From Gaiellasilicea sp963730405 (GTDB taxonomy: Bacteria; Actinomycetota; Thermoleophilia; Gaiellales; Gaiellaceae), in assembly GCA_963730405.1 (NCBI GenBank), contig CAVSRW010000003.1, positions 1 through 64,000 of the forward strand: a stretch of DNA of 64,000 nucleotides, in the 5' to 3' direction. This document shows, in pieces, positions 1 through 8,506 of this stretch. The translations under genes were made by a program, and so were the position numbers. The first letter of the stretch is position 1. Each line of letters begins with the position of its first letter. The notes beneath the pieces are model-generated. The model was not told the origin of the DNA. It made no database searches and worked only from the letters and a program-made list of their open reading frames with translations.

Positions 1-1
1 T

Positions 2-82
2 CGTCACCTGTTCGAGCTGCTCGACGGCTTTCGCCACGCCCTAGTTGTATCGCACGCGCGTGACGCTCGAAACGAACGTTGA
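2..82 (+). other. Possible 3' tail of an upstream coding sequence
   Basis: The frame starting at base 2 is open from the window edge to a TGA at 80-82 and would give about 26 residues including HLFELLDGFRHALVV. Nothing upstream is visible, so I cannot assign a family. It could equally be a chance open frame. Confidence 0.2.
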
Positions 83-138
83 CCGGTTTGAAATCCCTAC
101 GGTGGACCCGAGTGGAAGCAACACAAGGAGGACCCCCG

Positions 139-471
139 ATGCAGCCCGACTCGCTCTCACGCTTCGCCAGCGAGCGCCTGAAGGACGACCACGACGGCCT
201 CCGGCCCGAGGACGACGGCACCGCCACGCTCGCGCCCGAGTCGATCACGATCCGGCCGCTGGGCGAGGAGGACGTCGCCGCCGTCGAACGGCTCGCCGCA
301 CTCGACGAGCGGCCGGTGCCGCCGGGCCCGCTCCTGCTCGCCGAGGTCGACGGAGCGGTCGAGGCCGCGGTCGGGGTCGCGGGCGGCGAGACGGTCGCGA
401 ACCCGTTCTCCGAGAGCGCGGGCGCGGTCTCGCTGCTCCACCTCCGCGCCGCGCAGCTGCGCGCGGCCTAG
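139..471 (+). CDS. Hypothetical 110-residue protein
   Basis: The start is set by a strong Shine-Dalgarno (AAGGAGGA, 125-132) six bases before ATG 139, one of few clear ones in the window; an upstream ATG at 79 in the same frame has no such signal. The N-terminus is charged (MQPDSLSRFASERLKDDHD), followed by ITIRPLGEEDVAAVERLAALDERP, which resembles the opening of GNAT-type proteins, and a leucine/alanine-rich C-terminus. It is too short for an acetyltransferase, so no activity is claimed. A small gene follows 20 bp later. Confidence 0.7.
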   Translation: MQPDSLSRFASERLKDDHDGLRPEDDGTATLAPESITIRPLGEEDVAAVERLAALDERPVPPGPLLLAEVDGAVEAAVGVAGGETVANPFSESAGAVSLLHLRAAQLRAA

Positions 472-491
472 TAGCCGCCTACACTCGAGGC

Positions 492-687
492 ATGAAAGCG
501 GAGTGGCAGGGCCGGATGGTCCAGGCCGCGGGCAAGTACGGCGAGCACGCGCCGATGGCCGCCGTCTGCTGCAACGCCTGCCGGACCTGCGCGACGACCA
601 ACATCGCGAGCCTTGCGCTCGCCGCCGTCGGCGGCGGAGCCGCTGGCCGCCTGGTCGGGCGTCAAGCGCCTCGCTCGGCGCAGCTAG
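492..687 (+). pseudogene. Small Cys-rich membrane-type protein, net +1 frameshift
   Basis: ATG 492 follows a TACACT hexamer (480-485) by six bases, a leaderless-type start. The first about 45 codons give a Cys-rich segment (AVCCNACRTC) followed by a small hydrophobic stretch (SLALAAVGGGA). The frame then runs on into the antisense of the next gene, but the frame one base ahead reads LAAWSGVKRLARRS and stops at TAG 685-687. That is the expected hydrophobic segment plus basic tail of a short single-span membrane protein. The span is 3n+1 bases, so one extra base near 630-645 explains it: sequence error or real lesion. Function unknown. Confidence 0.5.
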
Positions 688-914
688 CCGGCCGGGCGGC
701 GGACGACCGAGAGCCCCCACGCCGTGCCCGACTCGAACAGCTCGTCGGGGTCGATGTCGTCACGCCAGCCGATGAAGTGCTTCTCGGGATCGTCCTCGGT
801 CGAGCCGAAGACGGCGAGCCGCTCCTCCGGCGGCTGCTCCTCCCCGCGCTCGAGCTCCTCGAGCCGGCGCTCGGCCTCCTCGGCGGCCGGCCCCTCCATG
901 TAGCCGCGCGGCAT
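684..914 (-). CDS. Hypothetical acidic 76-residue protein
   Basis: Start placed at ATG 914; an in-frame GTG at 929 would add five residues. The protein begins MPRGYMEGPAAEEAERRLEEL with a Glu/Arg-rich helix, then EKHFIGWRDDIDPDELF and a C-terminal GLSVVRRPAG. No signal peptide or membrane segment. It converges with the small frameshifted gene, whose stop lies inside its last codons. I do not recognise the family. Confidence 0.55.
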   Translation of the reverse strand: MPRGYMEGPAAEEAERRLEELERGEEQPPEERLAVFGSTEDDPEKHFIGWRDDIDPDELFESGTAWGLSVVRRPAG

Positions 915-951
915 CAGCGCACCGCCCACGCGTGCTCGAACACGCGGTCGG

Positions 952-1434
952 TCACGGCGCGTCCGCGAGCAGCGCTTCCAGGTCGAGCGGGATGCTGACC
1001 ATCGCGACGCCGCCGTTCGGGTCGAGCGGCCACTCCTCCCGCGGCCGGTCGCGGTAGAGCTCGACGCCGTTCCCGTCCGGGTCGTCGAGGTAGAGCGCCT
1101 CGCTCACGCCGTGGTCGGAGGCGCCCGTGAGCGGGATCCCGGCCGAGACGACGCGCCGCAGCGCGTCGGCCAGCTGCGCCCGGTCCGGATAGCGGATCGC
1201 AGTGTGGTAGAGACCCGTCGTCCCGGGCGGCGGCGGGGTGCCGCCGCGGCTCTCCCAGGTGTTCAGGCCGATGTGGTGGTGGTAGTCGCCGGCGGAGATG
1301 AACGCCGCCTGCTCGCCCATCCGCTGCTGCAGCTCGAAGCCGAGGACGCCGACGTAGAACGCCAACGCCCGCTCGATCTCGGCGACCTTGAGGTGGACGT
1401 GGCCGATGTCGACGCGCGGGTCGATCGCGGACAT
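952..1434 (-). CDS. VOC-superfamily protein (glyoxalase/extradiol dioxygenase-like)
   Basis: 160 residues with two beta-alpha-beta-beta-beta modules of the vicinal oxygen chelate fold. Visible signatures are GHVHLKV near residue 11 and YHHHIGLNTW near 53 in the first half, TGLYHTAIRYP near 75, and DPDGNGVELYRD near 120 carrying the usual terminal Glu ligand. The His/Glu set is compatible with one divalent metal. It is about half the length of two-domain CatE-type ring-cleavage enzymes, so the substrate cannot be named. A TATCGT hexamer (1446-1441) lies six bases before the ATG, a leaderless start. Confidence 0.85.
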   Translation of the reverse strand: MSAIDPRVDIGHVHLKVAEIERALAFYVGVLGFELQQRMGEQAAFISAGDYHHHIGLNTWESRGGTPPPPGTTGLYHTAIRYPDRAQLADALRRVVSAGIPLTGASDHGVSEALYLDDPDGNGVELYRDRPREEWPLDPNGGVAMVSIPLDLEALLADAP

Positions 1435-1455
1435 GCGGCGACGATAGCGGCCCGG

Positions 1456-2154
1456 CTACGGCCGGGTGAACCCGACGAGCTCCTCCCGACCGGTGTCGCC
1501 CTTCACCTTCAGCGCCAGCACCGGCCCGACGTCGCGGACGTAGAACTTGTGCTCGACGACGTCCGGCTCGAGCGGCGTCGTGTCCTCTGTCTCCAGCGCG
1601 CCGCTGAAGTCGCCGTACGGGACGGAGACGTCCGCATCGACGCTCAGCACCTCGGCCCGATCCTCGGCCTCGCCTGCGTAGTGCTCCTGGCGGTAGGTCA
1701 TCCCGACCTCCGGCTCGGCCGGCAGGAGGATCCCGGGCAGAGCGCCGTCGACCCCGGCCTCCCAGGCGCCCGCATGACCGGCCGGCTTGCCGTCCTCGAA
1801 CTCGGTCGTGTCCTCGCCGAAGTACCAGACGTTGCCGTCGTCGTCCTGGGCGTACCAGTCGAACGTGTCCTCGACCGGGACGCCGTCCTCGGTCACGAGG
1901 TCGTGGACGACGCGCGTCTCGACGCCCATCACGGTGCGGGTCCGGTCGGTGACGGTGACCTCGACTCGCTGGTCGCCCTCCTCGTAGACCCAGACCGTCC
2001 CCGGCTCCATCGGCCAGAAGGGATGGTCGATCTCGGGGCTGAACCGCGACGGCTCGATCTCGACCGGGTCGTCGCCCTGCGGCAGCGCCGTCTCCTCGTC
2101 GTCGCCGCCACGGCCGACGAGGGCGGCGACGACCAGGACGAGTGCCAGTCGCAT
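1456..2154 (-). CDS. Secreted protein; probable lipoprotein with lost lipobox Cys
   Basis: 232 residues. A short N-terminus MRLALVLVVAALVG is followed by RGGDDEE: the position where a lipobox cysteine is expected (LVGCGG) reads Arg (CGT). The remainder is acidic and rich in aromatics (HPFWPMEPGTVWVYEEGD, NVWYFGEDT, DVVEHKFYVRDVGPVLALK), typical of exported actinobacterial proteins of unknown function. A single T-to-C change would convert Cys to Arg, so anchoring may be lost or the base may be wrong. It is transcribed divergently from the zinc-ribbon gene. GACAAT lies six bases upstream of the ATG. Confidence 0.7.
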   Translation of the reverse strand: MRLALVLVVAALVGRGGDDEETALPQGDDPVEIEPSRFSPEIDHPFWPMEPGTVWVYEEGDQRVEVTVTDRTRTVMGVETRVVHDLVTEDGVPVEDTFDWYAQDDDGNVWYFGEDTTEFEDGKPAGHAGAWEAGVDGALPGILLPAEPEVGMTYRQEHYAGEAEDRAEVLSVDADVSVPYGDFSGALETEDTTPLEPDVVEHKFYVRDVGPVLALKVKGDTGREELVGFTRP

Positions 2155-2212
2155 GTGCTCATTGTCTCAAAACCCGGTTTAGCCCTCCGGCCGAGCGGGA
2201 CACAACCGCCTC

Positions 2213-3001
2213 GTGGACTCGTGTTCCCACTGCGGCGGCCCCCTGCCCGAAGCCGCGACGTTCTGCCCCTCCTGCGGGCGACGCACGGACGCGCCGCCCA
2301 CGGCCGAGCGGCGCGACGTGCCGATCGACGTGCAGCACGCCGAGCCGCGCTACTTCGGCGTCGGCACGCCGATCTTCGTCTTCTCGGCCGCCGTCGTGCT
2401 GCTCGTCGTGGGGATCGCCCTGCTCGTCGCCGGCTACCTCGCCGGCCTGGTCGCAGTCGTGCTCGCGATCTGCCTGCTGCCCGTGTTCCTCGCCGGCGCG
2501 CGCCGCTGGCCCGACTCGCCGATCGCCCGGCTCGGGATCGGCACCGCCGACCGCGTGCGCGACGAGACGAGCATCGCCGTCGAGTCGATCTCCGCGTGGT
2601 CGCGTGCCGGCCGGGACGTGGCCCGCCTGCGGAAGGAGCAGTTCCGGCTCCGTCGCGACCGCGATGCCAGGATCCGCCGGCTCGGCGTCTCGTTCTACTC
2701 CGACGACGGCCAGGCGGACACGCTGAAGGCGGAGGCGAAGGCGCTCGACGAGCGATTCGAGGCGAGCCGGCGGGAGCTTCAGGGCGCAATCGCGGGTGCG
2801 CGCCGCCAGACGCGCAAGGGGCGCGCGACCGTCGTCGCGACCGAGGTGATCAAGCCGGAGCCCGAGACCTCACCCGAGCCCGAGCCTGTCAGCGAGCTCG
2901 CGACCGAGCCGCCGGCCGAGGACGCGCCGCTGACGCGCGCCGAAGCCGTCGACGAGCCGAAGCCCGCCCCCAGGAGGAAGCGTCAGGCCCGCTCGAGGTA
3001 G
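2213..3001 (+). CDS. Zinc-ribbon membrane protein of unknown function
   Basis: 262 residues from GTG 2213. An N-terminal zinc ribbon (CSHCGG...CPSCG, residues 4-23) precedes two close hydrophobic helices (about 50-95), then a basic, helical cytoplasmic region (RLRKEQFRLRRDRDARIRRLG) and a Pro/Glu-rich tail ending KPAPRRKRQARSR. The layout of ribbon, two-helix anchor and coiled region suggests a membrane-tethered scaffold, but no enzyme motif is present. The 3' end overlaps the convergent coiled-coil gene by 19 bp. Confidence 0.75.
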   Translation: MDSCSHCGGPLPEAATFCPSCGRRTDAPPTAERRDVPIDVQHAEPRYFGVGTPIFVFSAAVVLLVVGIALLVAGYLAGLVAVVLAICLLPVFLAGARRWPDSPIARLGIGTADRVRDETSIAVESISAWSRAGRDVARLRKEQFRLRRDRDARIRRLGVSFYSDDGQADTLKAEAKALDERFEASRRELQGAIAGARRQTRKGRATVVATEVIKPEPETSPEPEPVSELATEPPAEDAPLTRAEAVDEPKPAPRRKRQARSR

Positions 3002-4693
3002 GCGCAGCGGCGCCTGGGGCCCGGCATCGGCGACGGGCCGTGCCGGCGCACGACGTAGCGGCCGCCGTCGACCTCGACGACGTCGCCCGCCTCGGGAGCG
3101 ACACCCTCCCGCTCGACGAGCGTGTAGCCGCTCGCGGCGGGGACGAAGAGCACGTGGGCGATCTCGCCCTTCGGCTCGGGGACCGACGTGGTCGTCTCCT
3201 CGAGCTGGAACTGGCGCTCGACGAGCTGGAGCACGGCCCGGTGCTCGCGGTTCATCTTCGCGATCTCGCCGACGCTCTCGGCCAATCGCCGCTCACGGGC
3301 GGCAAGCTGGCGGCGGAGCTCGGCGACGTCCGCCGCCGAGTCACCGGCGGGCGCGACGGCCTCGCTGAGGCTCTTCCGGAGCGACTCGACCTCGGGCTCG
3401 AGCTCGGCCGGCGCGGGCGATCGCGGCGTCCCGCTCCCCCGTGAGGGCGCGGACTGCCTCGTTCAGGCCCGACACCTGCGAGGCGAGCGCCTGGTCGTGG
3501 CCGGCCGCCTGGTCTCGAAGTGAAGTGAGCTCGGACTCGAGCTCGTGGACGCGGGCCTCGGCCGCGTCGCGCCGCTCGGCGAGCTCCTGAAGCTCGCCGC
3601 TCGTGTCGTCGTGGGGCTGGGAGCGGAGCTCGTCGAGCTCCGCCGCGAGCGCCTCTGCGCGAGTGCCGGCCGCATCGGCCTGCTCGCGAAGCTGGGCGAG
3701 ATCGGTCTCGAGCGCCTGCGCACGCGCCTCGGCCTCGTCGCGCCGCTGGGCCAGCTCCTGCAGCTCGCCGCTCACGTCCTGTTGGGGCTGCGAGCGAAGC
3801 TCGTTCAGCTCGGCCTCGAGCGCCTGCCTGCTTTCCGCCGCCTCCGCGAGCCGAGCCTCGAGCTCGGTGACGCGCTCGGCAGCATGGTGCTGCGCCCGCT
3901 CGAGCTCGTCGCGCTGGACGACGGTCGCCTGCAATTGGCTCTCGAGCGCGCCGACGCGCTGCTCGACCTCGGCCGAGACACCGGCCTCGTGGGCCTGCGC
4001 GGCCTCGCTCAGACGGGCCTGAAGCTCGTTGAAGCTCTGTGCGAGCGAGTTCCGCTCGGTGAGGACTGCGTGCAGCTGCGACTCGAGCTCGGCGATCCGC
4101 TCGGTGCTCTCGGCCGCGGGCGGGAGCACGGGCTCGGGCTCCGGCTCGGGCGCAGGCGGCGCGGGTGCGGCCTCGACGGCGACCGCCTCGAGCTCCGGCT
4201 GGGGCTCGACGGCGAGCGGCTCGACCGGCATCGGCGCGGGAGCGGACGCTTCGGTCGGAGCGGCATCGGCGTCTGACGACTGGGCGAGGCGAAGGCCGGA
4301 GCCGAGCGGAGCAGGCTCGGGCGTGACCGGCTGCGGAGCAGGGGTGGGTGGGGTCGGCAGCAGCGGCGAGGGGGTCGGCTGCGCGCGGACCGGCGCACGG
4401 CCGGCCATCTCGCGGAGGCCGGCGCTCGTTCCGTACTCGGTGCGGAGGAGGCCGCCGTGCTGCTCGGCGAGCGCGTTGGCGACCGCGCCGGGCGAGGCGA
4501 AGCCGAGGTCGACGAGCACCTTGCCGAGCGGCGTGCCCGTCCGGTTCTGCTCTGCGAGGGCGTCCAGGAGCTGGGCTTCGGTCAGGAAGCCCTCGTCGAC
4601 CATGATCTGGCCGAGCTGACGCCGGGTGTCGGGGGCCGGTTCCACGGTTCCCTTATCGGCCGGAGTCCGCTTTCGCTGAAGGGGTCTACGCAC
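2983..4693 (-). pseudogene. MshEN-domain/coiled-coil protein with one frameshift
   Basis: Two minus-strand frames are parts of one protein of about 570 residues. Part one (4693 to about 3420) has an MshEN/GspE-N-like domain (residues 26-90: QLGQIMVDEGFLTEAQLLDA..., GKVLVDLGF), a Pro/Ala/Glu linker and a long heptad coiled coil. Just before 3420 it derails into Arg-rich residues, while the frame one base ahead continues the coil (ELEPEVESLRKS...VAELRRQLAARERRLAESV) into a C-terminal beta domain (HVLFVPAASGYTLVEREG...RRRCAYLERA). The span is 3n+1, so one extra base suffices. The GTG start overlaps the O-antigen ligase stop by 8 bp; a GTG at 4648 preceded by AAGGGA is an alternative. Confidence 0.7.
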
Positions 4694-5990
4694 GCTCGCC
4701 CGCCAGGGTCCACAGAACGAAGGCGAGCCAGTGCACGCCGATCACATCCGTCTGGATCCCGAGTACGAGCACGGCCACGAGGGCCGCGCCGAGCCAGGGC
4801 TCGCGGCGGAGCAGGATCCGGACGAGCGCCACGTTCCAGGCGATGAACGCAAGCATCCCGAGCAGGCCGAGCTCGACGCCGAGCTCGGTGTAGGTCGACT
4901 CGCCCGCCTTGATCTCGGTGCCCGTCCGCTTCGCGGTCACGCCGGCGTTGCCGAGGCCGTACCCCTGCGGGTGCTCGAGCACGGTCTCCACGCCGTCGCG
5001 GAGGTTGTCGAGATGGCTGTCGAATGAGGACTCGCCCGTGTCGAAGGGGTCGCCGCTCGTCTCCTCCTCCTGCCCACCCGCGCGCTGGATCGCGAGCTCG
5101 GCCTGCGTGTAGCGCGTCTCCGGTGCGATGTCCTGGTAGGCGCGGACGAAGAAGAACGCCGCCGCGACGAAGACGGCGGCGGCCGCGACCGGCCACCAGC
5201 TGCGGAGCGCGTAGCCGAGCGCGACGAGCCCGACCGCGAGCGCCACGATCGACGTCCGCGAGTAGGTGAAGAGCAGCCCGAACGCGAGCAGCGCCGTCAC
5301 GAGCGGAAGCCAGCGCGGCCCGCGCCGCCACGTCGCGGCGAGCAGGATCGCCGCGAGCAGGAGGTACGCCGTCGCGAGCGGGCTCAGGAAGGTCGAGACG
5401 AGCCGGCGCAGCGGCCGCTCGTCGCCCGGGTTGTAGACCCAGTTCTCCGGGAGGCCGGAGAGACCGCGGTAGTCGAGCCCGAGCTGCTCGCCGAACCAGC
5501 CGGGGACGCCCGAGTCGCGCCACGTCTGGAGCGAGATCGCGTAGATGTCGACGAGCCCCCAGGCGGCCACGACCGACGCGACGCCGAGGATCAGCCAGCC
5601 GACGACTCTGCGGTCGCGGGCGGTCAGCGTCAGGCCGCGGCCGAGGAAGTAGCAGGCGACCGGGGTGAGGTCGTGCCGGACGCCGTAGAGGATCCCGCGC
5701 TCCGAGGCGTCGCCGCCGAGCCAGTCCTGCGGGATCAGCGCGTAGAGAACGACGAGCGCCGCGTAGACGAGCGCAAGCCAGTCCGCCGACGTCGCCTTGA
5801 AGGGGATCCCGCGGCGGCGCCAGATCACCGCGCCCAGGGCGGCGGCGAGGAGCAGCTCCTTCCAGGCCGAGGCGATGTCGAGCGCGAGGCCACGGACGCC
5901 GCGCTCCCAGAGCGCGGCCATGAGGATGTTGTGGAAGGGCAGGACGACGATGAACGCGTACAGCGCCCAGCGCGGCAGGCGCTCAGTCAT
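4686..5990 (-). CDS. O-antigen ligase-like (Wzy/WaaL) membrane protein
   Basis: 434 residues with about ten to twelve hydrophobic segments and one large polar loop (about residues 270-345, containing AGGQEEETSGDPFDTGESSF and LEHPQGYGLGNAG). The HPQGYGLGNAG motif followed by HNE-like TYTELGVELGLLG is the usual Wzy_C signature. The family ligates or polymerises surface polysaccharide on the outer face of the membrane. Its ATG overlaps the methyltransferase stop by 8 bp, and its stop overlaps the coiled-coil gene by 8 bp, so the three form one leftward operon. Confidence 0.8.
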   Translation of the reverse strand: MTERLPRWALYAFIVVLPFHNILMAALWERGVRGLALDIASAWKELLLAAALGAVIWRRRGIPFKATSADWLALVYAALVVLYALIPQDWLGGDASERGILYGVRHDLTPVACYFLGRGLTLTARDRRVVGWLILGVASVVAAWGLVDIYAISLQTWRDSGVPGWFGEQLGLDYRGLSGLPENWVYNPGDERPLRRLVSTFLSPLATAYLLLAAILLAATWRRGPRWLPLVTALLAFGLLFTYSRTSIVALAVGLVALGYALRSWWPVAAAAVFVAAAFFFVRAYQDIAPETRYTQAELAIQRAGGQEEETSGDPFDTGESSFDSHLDNLRDGVETVLEHPQGYGLGNAGVTAKRTGTEIKAGESTYTELGVELGLLGMLAFIAWNVALVRILLRREPWLGAALVAVLVLGIQTDVIGVHWLAFVLWTLAGERA

Positions 5991-6609
5991 CGACGACGGC
6001 GACCAGTGTCAGCCCGAGGTTGACGATCCGCACCTCGCGCGGGAACAGGCGCGCGAACGCGCCCGGCCCGAGCAACCGGTTCCGCTTGGCCCACGGCTTC
6101 CGCGCGAGGTCGTATGCCCGGTGCGAGGCAGCGTCGGGGAGCCAGTGGACGAGCGGCAGCCGCGTGTGCACCTCGATCGGGAACCAGCGGTTCGGCGTCG
6201 TGATGAACGCGCGCCGCCCGACCCGGAGCACCTCGGCGACGAAGCGGCGCTGCTCGTCATCGCCTCCGACGTGCTCGACGACCGCGTTCGAGAAGACGAC
6301 GTCGAAGGCGTCGTCCTCGAACGGCAGCTCGAGCGCGTTCCCCTGCACGTACCGCGCGGCCGGGTAGCTCGCCCGGAAGCGCGTCCCCTCGTGAAGCCCG
6401 AGAGCCGTCAGCCGCTCGGGCCAGGGGTACATGTCCTCGAAGAAGTTGAGCGTCTCGCAGCTGCCCTCGCCGGCGCTCAGCTCGCCGAAGGCGAAGTCGT
6501 CGACGCCGACGTCCAGCACCGTCGTCTCCGCGGTCGGGGCCATCGTCTCCATGAAGAGGCCGAACTTGCGCCGGCGCGAGCGCAACGAGATCCGGTCAGC
6601 GAGGCCCAT
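5983..6609 (-). CDS. Class I SAM-dependent methyltransferase
   Basis: 208 residues from ATG 6609. Rossmann methyltransferase motifs are visible: TTVLDVGVDDFAFG (motif I, about residue 30), ALELPFEDDAFDVVFSNAVVEHVG (motif post-I/II, near 100; the FSNAVVEH element is typical of UbiE/COQ5-like enzymes), and AFITTPNRWFPIEVHT near 145. It opens the leftward operon with the polysaccharide ligase, so a sugar or lipid-linked acceptor is plausible but unproven. Confidence 0.8.
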   Translation of the reverse strand: MGLADRISLRSRRRKFGLFMETMAPTAETTVLDVGVDDFAFGELSAGEGSCETLNFFEDMYPWPERLTALGLHEGTRFRASYPAARYVQGNALELPFEDDAFDVVFSNAVVEHVGGDDEQRRFVAEVLRVGRRAFITTPNRWFPIEVHTRLPLVHWLPDAASHRAYDLARKPWAKRNRLLGPGAFARLFPREVRIVNLGLTLVAVVDD

Positions 6610-6636
6610 CAGGGCGGAACAGTAAGGTGCGGGCCG

Positions 6637-7458
6637 GTGATCGAGGACGTCGTCAGACCGCGCGGCCCGTACCGGCTGCACCTGATGACGTACGGCCGGG
6701 AGCTCGAGCAGGCGCTGCCCGGCGGCCGCCGCGGGCAGGCGTGGCAGCGCAGGGACGGGCTCGTCCACTTGCGCGCCCCCGACGAGGAGAGCCTCTCGCT
6801 GCTCCGGTTCTGCCTCGCGCTGGACGCCGACACGAGCGAGTTCTCGCGCCGCTTCCGCAACGACGAACTGCTCGGCCTCTCGATCCGCCGGCTGCACGGG
6901 CTGCGGCCGCTCCGGCGGCCGACCGTCGCGCACGCGCTCCTGCGTGCGATCTGCGGGCAGCTGATCGAGGCGAGGCGGGCGCTGGCGATCGAGCGGGCGA
7001 TCCTGCGCGCGATCGGCGACCCGGCGCCGACGCGGGACGTGATCGCGGCGCTCTCGCCGGCGGAGCTGCGCCGGCTCGGGCTGGCGACGCACCGCGCCTC
7101 GACGCTCGTCCGCGTCTGCCGCACGGTCGACCTGGAGCGCCTGCGCGGCCGGCCGATCGAGGCGGTCGAGGCACGGCTCCTGCGCGAGCGCGGGCTCGGG
7201 CCGTGGTCGCTCGGCGTGATCGCGCTCGAGGGGCTCGGCAGCTTCCGCCACGGTCTCGTCGGCGACCTCGGCCTCGTCAAGCTGTGCGCGGCGCTCTGGG
7301 GCCGCTGGGTCGAGATCTACGAGACGGCGGACCTGCTGGCGCCGTACGAGGAGTGGGCCGGGCTGGCGGGCCTGTACCTGATGCGTGGCTGGAGCGCCGG
7401 CCTCGTTCCGGGCGCGAACCCCGACCTCGCCCGGCTCGCTCGTTGCCGAGCGGCGTGA
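6637..7458 (+). CDS. AlkA-like DNA-3-methyladenine glycosylase
   Basis: 273 residues from GTG 6637, which follows TAAGGT (6623-6628) by eight bases. The HhH-GPD layout is present: AICGQLIEARRA near residue 110, the helix-hairpin-helix with GLGPWSLGVIALEG near 190, and the catalytic Asp region FRHGLVGDLGLVK near 210. This family excises alkylated purines. There is no [4Fe-4S] Cys cluster, unlike EndoIII/MutY. The gene is divergent from the methyltransferase and stands alone. Confidence 0.75.
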   Translation: MIEDVVRPRGPYRLHLMTYGRELEQALPGGRRGQAWQRRDGLVHLRAPDEESLSLLRFCLALDADTSEFSRRFRNDELLGLSIRRLHGLRPLRRPTVAHALLRAICGQLIEARRALAIERAILRAIGDPAPTRDVIAALSPAELRRLGLATHRASTLVRVCRTVDLERLRGRPIEAVEARLLRERGLGPWSLGVIALEGLGSFRHGLVGDLGLVKLCAALWGRWVEIYETADLLAPYEEWAGLAGLYLMRGWSAGLVPGANPDLARLARCRAA

Positions 7459-7479
7459 CGCTGGCATAGGATCGCCTCG

Positions 7480-7896
7480 ATGAGGCTCGGGCACAACTCC
7501 AAGATCGATCTGATCAAGGGCGTCCCGCTCTTCTCGGCCGCGTCGAAGCAGGAGCTGGCCGAGATCGCCTCGATCGCGGACGAGATCGACCTGCCCGAGG
7601 GCAAGGTGCTGATCAAGGAGGGTGATTCGGGCCGCGAGTTCTTCGTCCTCGTCGACGGGACGGCCGAGGTCGAGCGCGGCGGCAAGAAGGTGGCGTTGAT
7701 CGGCCCCGGCGACTTCTTCGGCGAGATCGCGCTGATCTCGAAGACGCCGCGCAACGCCACGATCACGACGACGTCGGCCGTCCGGGCGCTCGTGATCACG
7801 GACCGCGCGTTCCGGACGCTGCTCGACCACGCGCCGCAGATCCAGATCGCCGTCCTCACCGCGCTCGCCGAGCGCCTCGCACCCACGACGCTCTAG
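7480..7896 (+). CDS. Stand-alone cyclic-nucleotide-binding domain protein
   Basis: 138 residues consisting almost wholly of one CNB domain. The jelly roll includes EGDSGREFFVLVDGTAEVERGG, and the phosphate-binding cassette reads GDFFGEIALISKTPRNATI (about residues 78-96) with the Glu and Arg that contact ribose and phosphate. There is no DNA-binding HTH and no kinase domain, so it is probably a sensor subunit acting on a partner protein. TAGGAT at 7467-7472 sits seven bases before ATG. The acetyltransferase begins 8 bp downstream. Confidence 0.85.
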   Translation: MRLGHNSKIDLIKGVPLFSAASKQELAEIASIADEIDLPEGKVLIKEGDSGREFFVLVDGTAEVERGGKKVALIGPGDFFGEIALISKTPRNATITTTSAVRALVITDRAFRTLLDHAPQIQIAVLTALAERLAPTTL

Positions 7897-7904
7897 CCGC
7901 CGCA

Positions 7905-8486
7905 GTGAAGGAGCGGATGCTGCGCGGCGAGCTCTACCACGCCGACGATCCGGAGATCGCCGCCGACCAGGCGCGCACCCAGGAACTGCTCGAGCGGTAC
8001 AACGCCACGCCGCACGCCGAGCAGGCCGAGCGCGATCGGCTGCTGCGCGAGCTCGTCGGGGAGGTCGGCGAGGGCGTCGTGGTCCGGCCGCCGTTCTACT
8101 GCGACTACGGCACCTACATCTCGATCGGCGCCGGCACGTTCGTCAACTACGACTGCGTCATGCTCGATGTGGCGCCGATCCGGATCGGCGCCGCCTGCCA
8201 GGTGGCGACGAAGGTGCAGCTCCTGACCGCGACGCACCCTGTCGACCCGGAGCCGCGCCGGCTCGGCTGGGAGTCGGCGCTGCCGATCGAGATCGGCGAC
8301 AACGTCTGGCTCGGCGGCGGGGCGATCGTCTGCCCTGGCGTGAAGATCGGCGACAACACCGTCGTCGGCGCGGGAGCCGTGGTCACGCGCGACCTGCCTG
8401 CGAACGTCGTCGCAGTCGGGAGTCCGGCCCGGGTCCTGCGCGAGATCGGCGAGGGCGACCGCGTCGACGTGCCGGACCTCGGCTAG
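7905..8486 (+). CDS. Maltose O-acetyltransferase-like hexapeptide transferase
   Basis: 193 residues. An N-terminal Mac domain (MKERMLRGELYHADDPEI) leads into left-handed beta-helix hexapeptide repeats; the catalytic His lies in TATHPVDPEPRRLG (about residue 110), and IGDNVWLGGGAIVCPGVKIGDNTVVGAGAVVTRD is the signature C-terminal coil. The family (Maa/LacA/NodL) moves acetyl from acetyl-CoA to a sugar hydroxyl. GTG 7905 is used; ATG 7917 is an alternative. It probably shares a transcript with the CNB gene. Confidence 0.88.
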   Translation: MKERMLRGELYHADDPEIAADQARTQELLERYNATPHAEQAERDRLLRELVGEVGEGVVVRPPFYCDYGTYISIGAGTFVNYDCVMLDVAPIRIGAACQVATKVQLLTATHPVDPEPRRLGWESALPIEIGDNVWLGGGAIVCPGVKIGDNTVVGAGAVVTRDLPANVVAVGSPARVLREIGEGDRVDVPDLG

Positions 8487-8506
8487 CGCGCGGCCTAGAC
8501 TTCGGC

